A stretch of DNA of 64,000 nucleotides. Source: Bog-473 sp963736525 (GTDB lineage: Bacteria; Actinomycetota; Acidimicrobiia; Acidimicrobiales; RAAP-2). Location: positions 34,343 through 98,342 of the forward strand of contig CAVTPF010000005.1 in the NCBI GenBank assembly GCA_963736525.1, written 5' to 3'. The translations under genes were made by a program, and so were the position numbers. The notes beneath the pieces are model-generated. The model did no database searches. It was not told the DNA's origin and saw nothing but the letters and a program-made list of their open reading frames with translations. Below, piece by piece: positions 26,904 through 35,561 of this stretch. Numbering within the stretch: the stretch's first letter is position 1; each line of letters begins with the position of its first letter.

Positions 26904-28584
26904 CGAGCAGCTCCTTGAGGGCGCGGACGTCGAGCTTCCCGCTCGACATCATCGGGACCTCGTCGTCGGGGACGACACGGATGCGCCGGGGCACCTTGTA
27001 GGCCGAGAGCCGCTCGCGCAGCAGGGCTCGCAACCCGTCGGCGTCGACCCGGTCGCCGACGGCGCCGGCCCGCACGCGCACCAGGGCCGCCACCAGCTGC
27101 CCGCGGGCCGGGTCGTCGATCCCGACGACGTGCGAGACCAGGCCACTGACCTCCAAAATGGCGGCCTCCACTTCGCGGGGCGACACGTTGGCACCCGCGG
27201 TCTTGATCATGTCGCTGCGCCGCCCCCAGAAATAGACGAACCCGTCGTCGTCGACCGTGACGAGGTCGCCCGTCCGGTACCAGTCGTCGCGGTCGAAGGT
27301 CTCGTGCCGCTCGCGGCCGTCGTAGCCCTCCATCAGGAACGGGCCGCGGAAGCACAATTCGCCCACCTCGCCCGGTGCGCACGCGCCGCCGTCGTCGTCG
27401 TCGGTCCGGCGCACCCTGGCCTCGAACCCGGGCACGGGGCGCCCGAACGAGCCGCGGCGGTGCTCCGGTTGCTCGGACTCGTCGGCGCTGGCCAGGCAGA
27501 CGCTGCCCGCCTCGGTCATGCCCAGCATGGCGTGGTGGAGCTCGGGATCCTTCGGCCGGACGGCGTCCGGCATGATCGGGTACAGGTTGCCGCGCCGGAT
27601 TGAGGAGAGGTCCCGGGACGCGAAGCTCGGGTCCTGGGCGACGTGCGCGACCGAGGCCGCGAACCCGTTGACCATCGTCGGACGCTCCCGCTCCAACACG
27701 TCGAGCACGCCCGCCGCGGTGGGCGCGTTCGAGCACACCAGCGTCGCACCGGCCACGAGCGTGCCGAGCAGGGCGTACGCGAAGCCGCCGATCCAGAAGA
27801 AGGGGGAGTTGGAGAAGAGGATCTCGCCGCTGTCGTAACGGCGTAGCTCGTTGAGGTTGTCGAGGTGGCGGATCAGTGCACCGTGGGTGTGGATCACCCC
27901 CTTCGGCTCGCTGGTCGAGCCGGAGGTGTGGACGATCACCATGCGGTCGGCCGGCGTCACCGCGGCTTCGGCCGCGAGCAGCACGTCGACGTCGATCGAC
28001 GGGGCTCCGGCCAGCAGCCCCCGCATGGTCCAGCCCGGGTCGACAGTGGGCCCGCCGTCGCAGTCGTCATCGCCATCGCCATCGCCGTCGCCGTCGCCGT
28101 CGCCGAAGTCGAACGCCACCCGGCGCAACGACGGCACCGACGCGGAGAACAACGGCGGCGGCGCGCGCAGGTCGAGGTCGTCGATCCCGTCGACCAGGCT
28201 GCCGACGTAGTCGTGCGACCGGTACCCACGCGCCGCCAGCAGGAGCGAGACGTCCGCCCCGCGCAACAAGCCCACGAGCTCGGCACTGGTGGAGAACGTG
28301 CTCAGCGGCACGCTGACCGCCCCGATCCGGGCCGCGGCCAGCCACGCCACGGTGAACGCCGGCCCGTTCGGGTGCAGGATGGCCACGCGGGTGCCGAGAC
28401 CGCATTCCCCGGCCAACAGGCCGCGGGCCAGCGCCGCCGACTGACGCTCCGCCTCTGCGTACGTCAACACGGCGTCGTCGACGACGAGGAGCACGTGGTC
28501 GGGTTGCTCGGCGGCCCGCGCCCGCAGCAGCGCCGGAACCGTGAGCGGGAGCCCGTCGCCGGCGTCGATCACCGGTGACGTCAC
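26893..28584 (-). CDS. Acyl-CoA synthetase (ANL family) with Gly-Asp repeat
   Basis: 563 residues. Loop IVHTSGSTSEPKGVIHTHG, LGMTEAGS, YFWGRRSDMIKTAGANVSPREVE and catalytic Lys in MMSSGKLDVRALKELL. Between the N-terminal lobe and the adenylation loop lies an acidic insert (GD)n, encoded by hexanucleotide repeats at 28065-28104; a second acidic patch RTDDDDGGACAPGE occurs later. GTG start at 28584 overlaps the thioesterase stop (GTGA). Tandem paralogue of the ligase at 25320. Confidence 0.92.
   Translation of the reverse strand: MTSPVIDAGDGLPLTVPALLRARAAEQPDHVLLVVDDAVLTYAEAERQSAALARGLLAGECGLGTRVAILHPNGPAFTVAWLAAARIGAVSVPLSTFSTSAELVGLLRGADVSLLLAARGYRSHDYVGSLVDGIDDLDLRAPPPLFSASVPSLRRVAFDFGDGDGDGDGDGDDDCDGGPTVDPGWTMRGLLAGAPSIDVDVLLAAEAAVTPADRMVIVHTSGSTSEPKGVIHTHGALIRHLDNLNELRRYDSGEILFSNSPFFWIGGFAYALLGTLVAGATLVCSNAPTAAGVLDVLERERPTMVNGFAASVAHVAQDPSFASRDLSSIRRGNLYPIMPDAVRPKDPELHHAMLGMTEAGSVCLASADESEQPEHRRGSFGRPVPGFEARVRRTDDDDGGACAPGEVGELCFRGPFLMEGYDGRERHETFDRDDWYRTGDLVTVDDDGFVYFWGRRSDMIKTAGANVSPREVEAAILEVSGLVSHVVGIDDPARGQLVAALVRVRAGAVGDRVDADGLRALLRERLSAYKVPRRIRVVPDDEVPMMSSGKLDVRALKELLGDG
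28065..28104 (-). repeat. Hexanucleotide microsatellite within the ligase gene
   Basis: On the plus strand the units cgccat (twice) and cgccgt (three times) run in tandem, giving alternating Gly-Asp in the minus-strand protein. Six-base units keep the frame, so the acidic linker could vary in length between strains. Confidence 0.9.
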
Positions 28585-29219
28585 CGGGTGCTCCGGCGGG
28601 GCGACACCTCGGGCAACGCCGCCCGGTCGCCGGCCAGGGCGTCGACGTCGGCTTCGCACAGCACGTGTCCGTCGGCCCGCAGCCGCGCCGTCGAGCGGAT
28701 GCGGCCATCGGTCACCGCTCGGTCGATCGTGAAGGACAGGGGCGTGAGCAACGGCACCGGCCTCCGAAAGCGGAGCGTCAGGGACGTCGTCTTGCCGGCC
28801 ACGCCGACGTCGCAATTGTGGTGCTGCACCACGCAGTCGAAGAAGAGGGCCAGGAAGCCACCGTGCACGATCCCGGGCGGCCCCTCGTAGGGGAGGGGGA
28901 ACATGACCGAGCCGCGGGCGCGGCTGCCCTCCACCGCAATGGCGTACTCGGGAAAGCACGGGTTGAAGGCCCCGATGTCACGCGCGTGGTCGATGTACAC
29001 CCGCCCGTCACCCGACACCGCCGCACCGACCCGGGGTGCGCCGTCGGGCGGGACCCGGCGGCTGAGGGCGTCCTCGGCGCGCCGGAGCGCCTCCATGAGG
29101 TCGTCGACCTCCGACTCCTCGTGCTCGAGGGCGAGGATCAGCGCGCTGACCCGCCGCATGAGGGCAGCGGCACCGACGGCCTGGGGCAAGGGCTCGACAC
29201 CGAAGCTCCAGCGTTCCAC
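28581..29219 (-). CDS. Hotdog-fold acyl-CoA thioesterase (PaaI/4HBT-type)
   Basis: 212 residues. C-terminal hotdog domain with GPPGIVHGGFLALFFDCV, the HGG turn with downstream acidic residue expected in PaaI/THEM4-type thioesterases, then TTSLTLRFRRPVPLLTPL. The N-terminal 90 residues include a helical segment (LMEALRRAEDALS). Releases CoA from acyl-CoA esters, perhaps to rescue trapped CoA. GTG start abuts the ACAD stop (TGA-GTG) with no gap; stop overlaps the ligase start. Confidence 0.85.
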   Translation of the reverse strand: MERWSFGVEPLPQAVGAAALMRRVSALILALEHEESEVDDLMEALRRAEDALSRRVPPDGAPRVGAAVSGDGRVYIDHARDIGAFNPCFPEYAIAVEGSRARGSVMFPLPYEGPPGIVHGGFLALFFDCVVQHHNCDVGVAGKTTSLTLRFRRPVPLLTPLSFTIDRAVTDGRIRSTARLRADGHVLCEADVDALAGDRAALPEVSPRRSTR

Positions 29220-30383
29220 TCAAGCACCCTTCGGCATGCCGAGGATCCGCTCGGCGATCAGGTTGCGTTGGATCTGCGAGGTACCGGCGGCGATGGTGTA
29301 CTGGAACGACCAGAGGTAGTCGTGCACGATGCGGGCGTCGTCGGTCTCGGGCCCGTCCGAGCCGATCGATCGGCGACCGATCAGCTGCATGCCGAGCCGG
29401 GCGATCTCCTGGCCGAGCTCGCTGTACCCGAGCTTCACCGCCGATCCGAGAGGCGACGGCACTCCCGTCGCCTCCGCCTCCGTCACGCAGCGCTGGGTCA
29501 TCCGCCACAACGCGTCGACGCGGGCGTCGAGCCGCCCCAGGTGCCGGCGCAGGCCGAGATCGTCACAGCCGGGGCCGGCCAGGGTCGTCAGCCGCCGGAG
29601 CTGCGTGCGCAGCGTGATGATGTGCTGGGCGAAGGCGGTGCCCCGTTCGAAACGCAAGGTGACGTTGGTGACCCGCCAGCCGTCGTTCTCCTCCCCGACC
29701 CGGTTCGTGATCGGGACCCGTGCACCGTCGAGGAACACCTCACAGAAGTGCGACTCCCCGTCGAGCGTCTTCATGGGTCGCACGTGCACACCGGGCTGGT
29801 CCATGTCGAGGATCAGCCAGGTGATACCCCGATGCTTCGGCGCATCGGGGTCCGTCCGCACCAGCAGCTCACAGTGGTCGGCGACGTGCGCCCGCGTGCT
29901 CCAGATCTTCTGGCCGGTCACGACGTATTCGTCGCCGTGGCGCACCGCGCTCGTCCGGAGCGACGCCAGGTCGGACCCGGCTCCCGGCTCGGAGAACCCC
30001 TGGCACCAGACGCGCTCGCCGCGCAAGATCTTCGCGAGGTGGGTGCGACGCTGTTCCTCGGTGCCCTCGGCCATGAGGGTGGGACCGGCATGGGCCGTCC
30101 CGACGAAGTTGATGCCGACGTAGGGCGCCTCGGCGGCCGCATACTCCTCGAGGAACACGAGCTGCTGCGACGCCGGCAAACCGCGGCCGCCGTACTCCAC
30201 GGGCCAGTTGAGGCCGGCATAGCCCGCCCCGTGCAGCTTCGCCTGCCATCCGGTGTCGTAGGCACGCCGCGTTGCCCAGTCCCCCGGCGGAGGCGGGGGG
30301 CCGTAGGCAGGCACCGCACGGGCGAACCACTCCCGGAGCTCGCGACGAAAGACCTCGTCGGCCTCCGAGTAGCGCAGGTCCAT
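29220..30383 (-). CDS. Acyl-CoA dehydrogenase (FadE-type)
   Basis: 387 residues, complete. MDLRYSEADEVFRRELREWF start, GFSEPGAGSDLASLRT substrate/FAD block, TGQKIWSTRAHVADHCELLVRTD, HRGITWLILDM, and IAAGTSQIQRNLIAERILGMP at the C-terminus where ACADs bind FAD across the dimer. Member of the nine-gene operon; 2 bases after the ligase stop. Could be the catalytic partner of the shorter ACAD at 34443. Confidence 0.93.
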   Translation of the reverse strand: MDLRYSEADEVFRRELREWFARAVPAYGPPPPPGDWATRRAYDTGWQAKLHGAGYAGLNWPVEYGGRGLPASQQLVFLEEYAAAEAPYVGINFVGTAHAGPTLMAEGTEEQRRTHLAKILRGERVWCQGFSEPGAGSDLASLRTSAVRHGDEYVVTGQKIWSTRAHVADHCELLVRTDPDAPKHRGITWLILDMDQPGVHVRPMKTLDGESHFCEVFLDGARVPITNRVGEENDGWRVTNVTLRFERGTAFAQHIITLRTQLRRLTTLAGPGCDDLGLRRHLGRLDARVDALWRMTQRCVTEAEATGVPSPLGSAVKLGYSELGQEIARLGMQLIGRRSIGSDGPETDDARIVHDYLWSFQYTIAAGTSQIQRNLIAERILGMPKGA

Positions 30384-30385
30384 CG

Positions 30386-31966
30386 TCAGCGCACCCCCGA
30401 ATCGTCCCCGCGTCGAGCGACGCTGCCAGACCCAGCACCAGCACCCGCACCCGGGTCACCCCGTCCTGCGTCGTCCTGACCCGCGTCGAACAGGGCGGTG
30501 ACGGCGCCCACGTCGACCTTGCCCGACTCCGTGCGGGGCAGGTCGTCGACGATGCGGATCTCCACCGGCAGCTCGTAGCGGGCGAGGACGGTGGCGGCGT
30601 ACGCGAGCAGGTCGTCGGGCCCCACGGGTGGGGCGTCCCGGCGCAGCTCGACGGCGGCGACCGGCACCGCGCCGAGGCGCCGGTCGGCGCGGCTCACGAC
30701 GGCGGCGCCGCGGACGCCGGGATGCCGCTCGAGTGCCGCCCGGATGTCCTCGGGGCGGACCTTGAAGCCGCCGCGGATGATGGCCTGGTCGGCGCGGCCG
30801 AGCACGTACAAGAAGCCGTCCTCGTCGAGCCGGGCCAGGTCCGTCGTGCGCACCCAGCGGCCGTCGCCGAGCTGGCCCGCCTTGACCTCCAGGAGCCCTT
30901 CGGTGTTCGACGCGAGGTGACGGCCGGTCTCCGGGTCGACCACGCGGAGCTCGCACCCGGCGTGGACCCGGCCGACACTGCCGCGCTTGGCGCGCCAGAA
31001 GGCACGATGGTCCTCGATGTTCCACCCGGCGACGCTCCCGCCGAACTCGGTCGCGGCATAGGTGATCAGCACCGGGATGCCGTACCTGGCCGTGAAGGCG
31101 TCGGCGTCGTCGGGATCGAGCGGGGCGGTGCCCGAGACGACGGAGCGGAGACTGGTCAGGTCGGCCGGGTCGAGATCGGCCTCGAGCACCATGCGCAGTG
31201 CAGCGGGCACCAGGCTCGCGGTGGCGGGCCGGTGGCGCCGCACCGCGTCCACCCACCCCTCGACCGTGAACCGCTCGAGCAGGCAGAACGACCGGCCGTC
31301 GCCGACGCACTGCAACACCCGGAAGAGACCGCCGAGGTGGACGAGGGGCGAATTGACGATCGCCACACGACGTCGCAGCCGTACCGAGGCGTCACGGTTG
31401 GACTCGTAGTGCTTCGCCCCGACCAGCACCCGCTCGAGCGTCGGGTAGCTGAGATCGACCCGCTTCGGCGGTCCCGTCGTCCCGCTGGTGAGCATCCGCA
31501 CCGCGGTGCCGGGTCTCCCCGGACCGGGATCGGCGCCGGCACCGGTCACGATGGTGAAGGGCAGCCCGAGATCCTCGACGGCGGCGGTGGTCGCACGCGC
31601 ACTGTCCGGGACGAACGCCGCGAGGTCCGCCGGCTCGCCCGCGAGCACGGGCAGGTCCAGGGCGGCGATGTCGTCACGGGTGCGGTCACGCCCGCGGCCG
31701 GGGTTGATCGTCACGACGCACCCGCCGGCGCGCAGCACGCCGAGCAACAGGCCGACGGAGGCCGGGCGGTTTCGCAACAGGACGCCGACCTCGGCGCCGG
31801 GTCGCTCGACCAGCGCCGATCCGCGCGCGACGGTGTCGGCCAGCTGCCCCCAGGTGCGCCAGGACCGCTCGAATTCGATGGCGTCGGCGCCCGGATCGAG
31901 CGACAGGATCTCCCCGATCCGGCCGGGCAGGCCGGAGGCGGGGAGCCCCGCGCTGCCGTCGCTCAC
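30386..31966 (-). CDS. Acyl-CoA synthetase (ANL family), divergent
   Basis: 526 residues. Loop RMLTSGTTGPPKRVDLSY (Arg in place of the usual Gly after PK), ITYAATEFGG, hinge LDEDGFLYVLGRADQAIIRGG and catalytic Lys in LPRTESGKVDV. The last 30 residues after LFDAGQ are low-complexity Gly/Ala/Asp and have no family counterpart. GTG start at 31966 lies 12 bases downstream of the crotonase stop, within three octamer repeats (31961-31984). Confidence 0.9.
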   Translation of the reverse strand: MSDGSAGLPASGLPGRIGEILSLDPGADAIEFERSWRTWGQLADTVARGSALVERPGAEVGVLLRNRPASVGLLLGVLRAGGCVVTINPGRGRDRTRDDIAALDLPVLAGEPADLAAFVPDSARATTAAVEDLGLPFTIVTGAGADPGPGRPGTAVRMLTSGTTGPPKRVDLSYPTLERVLVGAKHYESNRDASVRLRRRVAIVNSPLVHLGGLFRVLQCVGDGRSFCLLERFTVEGWVDAVRRHRPATASLVPAALRMVLEADLDPADLTSLRSVVSGTAPLDPDDADAFTARYGIPVLITYAATEFGGSVAGWNIEDHRAFWRAKRGSVGRVHAGCELRVVDPETGRHLASNTEGLLEVKAGQLGDGRWVRTTDLARLDEDGFLYVLGRADQAIIRGGFKVRPEDIRAALERHPGVRGAAVVSRADRRLGAVPVAAVELRRDAPPVGPDDLLAYAATVLARYELPVEIRIVDDLPRTESGKVDVGAVTALFDAGQDDAGRGDPGAGAGAGSGSVARRGDDSGVR

Positions 31967-31984
31967 CGGCTCACCGACTCACCG
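31961..31984 (-). repeat. Three octamer direct repeats at a stop/start junction
   Basis: On the minus strand CGGTGAGT-CGGTGAGC-CGGTGAGC. The first copy contains the crotonase TGA, the third the GTG start of the ligase. Each copy offers a GTG, but only the last is in the ligase frame. Copy number would set the spacing between the two genes. Confidence 0.75.
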
Positions 31985-32800
31985 GAGCCTCGGTTCGGGA
32001 CGACGCTGGCCCCCGGAAGGGTCGGCGTCCTGCGGGCGGGCCGCCACCTCCGCCATGCCGATCGGGTTGCCGAGCCGCGTGTAGATGAGCCCCTGCTCCA
32101 TGGCGGCCCGGTAGGGCCGGTCGAGCGACTCCCAGATGGCCCGCACCGTTCCCTGCGTGGCGGCGCTCGGCCAGGCGGCGATGCCGGCGGCGATCTCGTG
32201 CGCCCGGTCCCACAGCCGGTCCCGCTCGACGACCTCGGTCACGAGGCTGATGCGGAGGGCCGTCTCCGCCGTCACCCGCTCGGCGTTCCCACTGAGTGCG
32301 ATCCGTAGTGTCTCGGCCAGACCGATCCTCCGCATGAGTCCGACCGGCTCGAGCGCCGAGACCAACCCGAAGGTCACATGGGAGTCGAAGAACGTGGCGT
32401 CACTCGAGCAGATGACGACGTCCGACTCGTTCAGGAAGTAGAAGGCGCCGGCGGTGCACATCCCCTGCACGGCGCAGATCACCGGCTTCCACACCTTCTG
32501 CCACTTCGGGCTCAGGAACTCCCCGGGGTCCTCGTGGTTCCAGACGTCGTCGGGCTGCCCATAGGGCTTCTTCGTGTCGAGGCCGGCACAGAAGGCGCGG
32601 TCCCCCTCCGCCCGCACCACGGCGGCGTGCACGGTGGGGTCGTCCTTGACGAGGCGCCACGCCGCCTGGACCTCGCGGCACATCTGGCGGTCGAACGCGT
32701 TGAGGACCTCGGGTCGGTTCAGCGTGATGGTGGCGACATGGTCGGCGGAGGTCTCGTAGCGGATGGTCGTGAACCGGGCGGGCGGCTGTGGTGCGCTCAT
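31979..32800 (-). CDS. Enoyl-CoA hydratase/isomerase (crotonase) family, atypical active site
   Basis: 273 residues, crotonase fold: ITLNRPEVLNAFDRQM, FCAGLDTKKPYG, then GAFYFLNESDVVICS and FFDSHVTFGLVSALEPVG. The two catalytic Glu of enoyl-CoA hydratase (in GGGCELA and PEIxLG) align with Tyr and His here, so a simple hydratase is unlikely. Strongly similar to the protein at 54283-55059, including the SALEP block and WESLD near the C-terminus. ATGA overlap with the next crotonase upstream. Confidence 0.87.
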   Translation of the reverse strand: MSAPQPPARFTTIRYETSADHVATITLNRPEVLNAFDRQMCREVQAAWRLVKDDPTVHAAVVRAEGDRAFCAGLDTKKPYGQPDDVWNHEDPGEFLSPKWQKVWKPVICAVQGMCTAGAFYFLNESDVVICSSDATFFDSHVTFGLVSALEPVGLMRRIGLAETLRIALSGNAERVTAETALRISLVTEVVERDRLWDRAHEIAAGIAAWPSAATQGTVRAIWESLDRPYRAAMEQGLIYTRLGNPIGMAEVAARPQDADPSGGQRRPEPRLR

Positions 32801-33600
32801 CGACCGCTCCAGTCCGGGACGCGCTTCTCGACGAAGGCGCGCGGTCCCTCCTTGGCGTCGTCGGTGCGGACGACGCGCTCCCGGAATGCCTCGGCGAGGA
32901 TCTCGGCCTCGTGCAGCGGCAGGTCGATCCCCTTGCGGATGGCGAGGCGCGTGCCCCGCACCGCGAGCGGTGCGTTGCGATTGACCAGATCCGCCACCTC
33001 GCGGGCCCGCTCCAGCAGTCGGTCGTGCTCGACGACCTCCGAGATCATCCCGAGCTCGTAGGCCCGCTGCGCGCTCAGACGTTCGTGGCGCCCGGTCAGG
33101 GCCACCCGCATGGCGATGTTCATGGGCAGGACCCGGGCCAGACGGACCATCTCACGCCCCGACACGAGGCCGATGCTCACGTGGGGGTCGAAGAACTCGG
33201 CGCGCTCGGACGCGACGGCGATGTCGCCCGTGGTGACGAGGTCGAGGCCGGCGCCGCAGCAGAGTCCGTTGACGGCGGTGATGATGGGCTTGGTCATGGA
33301 CCGGAACGGGGGCGTGGCCTCCTGCGGCGCCTCCCACTGCGGGTAGGTGGACAGGTAGGGCTCGTCGTAGATCACGCGGCCGTCCTCGGGGATCTCGGTG
33401 ACGTCGGCGCCGGCGCAGAAGGCCCGGCCGCTGCCCGTGACGAGGATGGTCCAGACCGACTCGTCGGCTTCGGCGGCGGCGTACGCCCTCCGCAGCTCAC
33501 CGACCATGGTCGGGCTGACCGCGTTCAGCTGCTCGGGCCGGTTGAAGGTGATGGTGGCGGTGTGGCCGTCGACCTCGTAGAGGATGGTGGAAAAATCCAT
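32797..33600 (-). CDS. Enoyl-CoA hydratase/isomerase (crotonase) family
   Basis: 267 residues. ITFNRPEQLNAVSPTM, FCAGADVTEIPEDGR, LCCGAGLDLVTTGDIAVAS and FFDPHVSIGLVSGREM. The first catalytic Glu position is Asp and the second is His, as in its two relatives in the window, so the reaction may be isomerisation, hydrolysis or C-C cleavage rather than hydration. Start ATG at 33600; its stop overlaps the next gene start. Confidence 0.87.
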   Translation of the reverse strand: MDFSTILYEVDGHTATITFNRPEQLNAVSPTMVGELRRAYAAAEADESVWTILVTGSGRAFCAGADVTEIPEDGRVIYDEPYLSTYPQWEAPQEATPPFRSMTKPIITAVNGLCCGAGLDLVTTGDIAVASERAEFFDPHVSIGLVSGREMVRLARVLPMNIAMRVALTGRHERLSAQRAYELGMISEVVEHDRLLERAREVADLVNRNAPLAVRGTRLAIRKGIDLPLHEAEILAEAFRERVVRTDDAKEGPRAFVEKRVPDWSGR

Positions 33601-33612
33601 GCGACGTCCTTC

Positions 33613-34446
33613 CTAGTGACCCTCGAACCGGGCGTCTCGGTGCTCTCGGAAGGCGAGCAGGCCTTCGCGGAAGTCTGCTGTGCGCGAGGAGAGCTCGAGC
33701 GCCAGTGACTCGTTCTCCATCGCCTCGACGATGCCGCGGTCGAGGCCGCCGTTCACGCAGCGTTTGGTGAGGCCCACCGCCACCGTGGCACTCGCCCGGA
33801 GCTCGTCGACCAGTGCGTCGACGGTGGCATGGAGCTCGGGACCAGGCACGGCCCGATAGATCATCCCCCAGGCTGCGGCCTCGGTCCCCGTCACCTGGCG
33901 CCCGAGGAGCAGCAGCTCCTTGGCCCGGGCGATGCCGACCAGGCGGGGCACGAGCCAGCTGGCGCCGCTGTCGGGCGTGAATCCCCGCTTGACGAACGGC
34001 AACCAGAATCGGCTGTCGTCGGCGGCGACGGTGAAATCCGCCGCGAGCGCGAGTTGGCAGCCGAGCCCGGCGGCCCACCCGCGCACGGCGCACACCACGG
34101 GGAGCTGGACCTCGAGCACCAGCGCGATGAGGCGGTGGGCCTGCAACGGCGTCCGCCGCTGGACGCTGCCCGGGCGGGGCTTCTGCCCCGGCGTGTTGCT
34201 GGCCACCCAGTCCGAACCGGAGCAGAAGTCCGGACCGGCGCTCGTGAGCAGGATCGCCCGGAGCGAGTCGTCCGTCGCCGCCGCCTCCATGGCATCGATG
34301 ATCCGGCGGACGGCGGCAACATCGAGGGAGCCCTTGTGTGCGGGCCGGTCGATGACGATGCGGAGCAGGCCGTCGTCGGCTCGGACGATGATCCCGGTGG
34401 CCTCGAGGTCGTTCGTCGGCTCGTCGGTCATCGGCTGGTCGGTCAT
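33613..34446 (-). CDS. Enoyl-CoA hydratase/isomerase (crotonase) family, PaaG-like
   Basis: 277 residues. IVIDRPAHKGSLDVAAVRR, FCSGSDWVASNTPG, GLGCQLALAADFTVAADD, FVKRGFTPDSGASWLVPRLVG. The Asp in TPDSGASW matches the single acidic catalytic residue of PaaG-type isomerases; the hydratase Glu positions are Gln and Val. ATG at 34446 overlaps the ACAD stop (ATGA); the N-terminus carries a short MTDQPMTDEP repeat, so the second ATG at 34431 is an alternative. Confidence 0.86.
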   Translation of the reverse strand: MTDQPMTDEPTNDLEATGIIVRADDGLLRIVIDRPAHKGSLDVAAVRRIIDAMEAAATDDSLRAILLTSAGPDFCSGSDWVASNTPGQKPRPGSVQRRTPLQAHRLIALVLEVQLPVVCAVRGWAAGLGCQLALAADFTVAADDSRFWLPFVKRGFTPDSGASWLVPRLVGIARAKELLLLGRQVTGTEAAAWGMIYRAVPGPELHATVDALVDELRASATVAVGLTKRCVNGGLDRGIVEAMENESLALELSSRTADFREGLLAFREHRDARFEGH

Positions 34447-35465
34447 GGGCTGGTCGCTCCTTGGCGCACGGTCATGAGGCTGGACCCGAGCAGCAGCGCG
34501 TGCCGGTCGGCCTCCCCGAATCCCTGCTCGAGCACCCACGCGCGCTTGAGCAGGTAGTTGGGCAGCATGGCCCAGGTGAACCCCATCCCGCCGAGGGTCT
34601 GCACCGCCGCGCCGGCGTTCTCGATGGCGGCCTCGCCGGCGAGCAGCTTTGCCGCGGCCGCGGCGCGGGTCGAGTCGTCCTCGGTACCCCGGTCCTGCGC
34701 GGTCGCGGCGGCCGCGTAGGTGGCGCTCTGGGCGAGCGTGCTGCGGACGTACATGTCGGCGAGCAGGTGCTTGACGGCCTGGAAGGAGCCGATCGGCACC
34801 CCGAACTGCTGCCGCTCGAGGGCGTACCCGCGGGCAACCTCGAGCGCCCTCGAGGCCACGCCGGTCAGCAGTGCGGCGCTCAACACCGTCCCGAACAGGC
34901 GGAGACGGGCGGCCGCGCCGGCGCCGCCGACGACCTCGCCTGCGGCGAGCCCGCGGTAGCGCCCGACCGGTGTGAGCGGGTCGAGCGCCTCGAGCGGCTC
35001 CGGTGCGGGCAGGGCGTCGGTGCGGTACGCGGTGACGGCATCCGCACCGAGGACGACCACGACGTCGAGATCGGCGGCGTATTCGACGACGACCGAGCCG
35101 TCCTGGACGGCGGACTCCTCCACCCCCCCGACCAGGATCTTCCCGTCACCCGCGCCGTCGAGGAGCGGCGCGGCCACGACCGTCCACAGCAGCGGTCCGG
35201 GCACCAGGTGCGAGCCGAACAGCTCGAACATCAGGGCCGCCTCGACGACGCCGAGGCCGTCCTGGCTCGCATTTGCTGCGCCGCATGGGGCGATCTCGCC
35301 GGCCAGGAACCCGAGCATGCCGAGGGCGGCCATCTGCGCCCAGGTCCCCCGATCGACCGGCTGTGGCTCCCGGCTCCCGATGGCGTCGAGGGGGAACCGT
35401 TCGGTGCAGAACCGGGCGACGGTCTGCTGCAACTGGAGCTGGCCCTCGTCCAAGCCGAACTCCAT
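34443..35465 (-). CDS. Acyl-CoA dehydrogenase family, short (likely non-catalytic partner subunit)
   Basis: 340 residues, shorter than usual. N-terminus MEFGLDEGQLQLQQTVARF, then RQQFGVPIGSFQAVKHLLADM and QTLGGMGFTWAMLPNYLLKR. The EPGAGSD-type substrate block of full ACADs is missing, as in one subunit of heteromeric FadE enzymes of steroid degradation. ATG follows GGGGAGGG. First gene of the nine-gene minus-strand operon (34443 back to 25320); candidate operator 26 bases upstream. Confidence 0.86.
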   Translation of the reverse strand: MEFGLDEGQLQLQQTVARFCTERFPLDAIGSREPQPVDRGTWAQMAALGMLGFLAGEIAPCGAANASQDGLGVVEAALMFELFGSHLVPGPLLWTVVAAPLLDGAGDGKILVGGVEESAVQDGSVVVEYAADLDVVVVLGADAVTAYRTDALPAPEPLEALDPLTPVGRYRGLAAGEVVGGAGAAARLRLFGTVLSAALLTGVASRALEVARGYALERQQFGVPIGSFQAVKHLLADMYVRSTLAQSATYAAAATAQDRGTEDDSTRAAAAAKLLAGEAAIENAGAAVQTLGGMGFTWAMLPNYLLKRAWVLEQGFGEADRHALLLGSSLMTVRQGATSP

Positions 35466-35490
35466 CAACCCTCCCCACACGAGCAACTGG

Positions 35491-35505
35491 AAATATCTAC
35501 ATATT
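35491..35505. promoter_or_regulatory. AAATATCTACATATT site in divergent promoter
   Basis: AT-rich site in the 96-base region between the divergent ACAD operon (start 35465) and crotonase (start 35562). It matches the reverse-strand site at 45008-45022 at 14 of 15 bases and the first 9 bases of the site at 51075. Probably holds a -10 box and a regulator site. Confidence 0.6.
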
Positions 35506-35561
35506 AAAGCGTACGATGGGAAGGCCCGGTACGCCAAGACGCAGCCCAGGAGGCCATTCCC

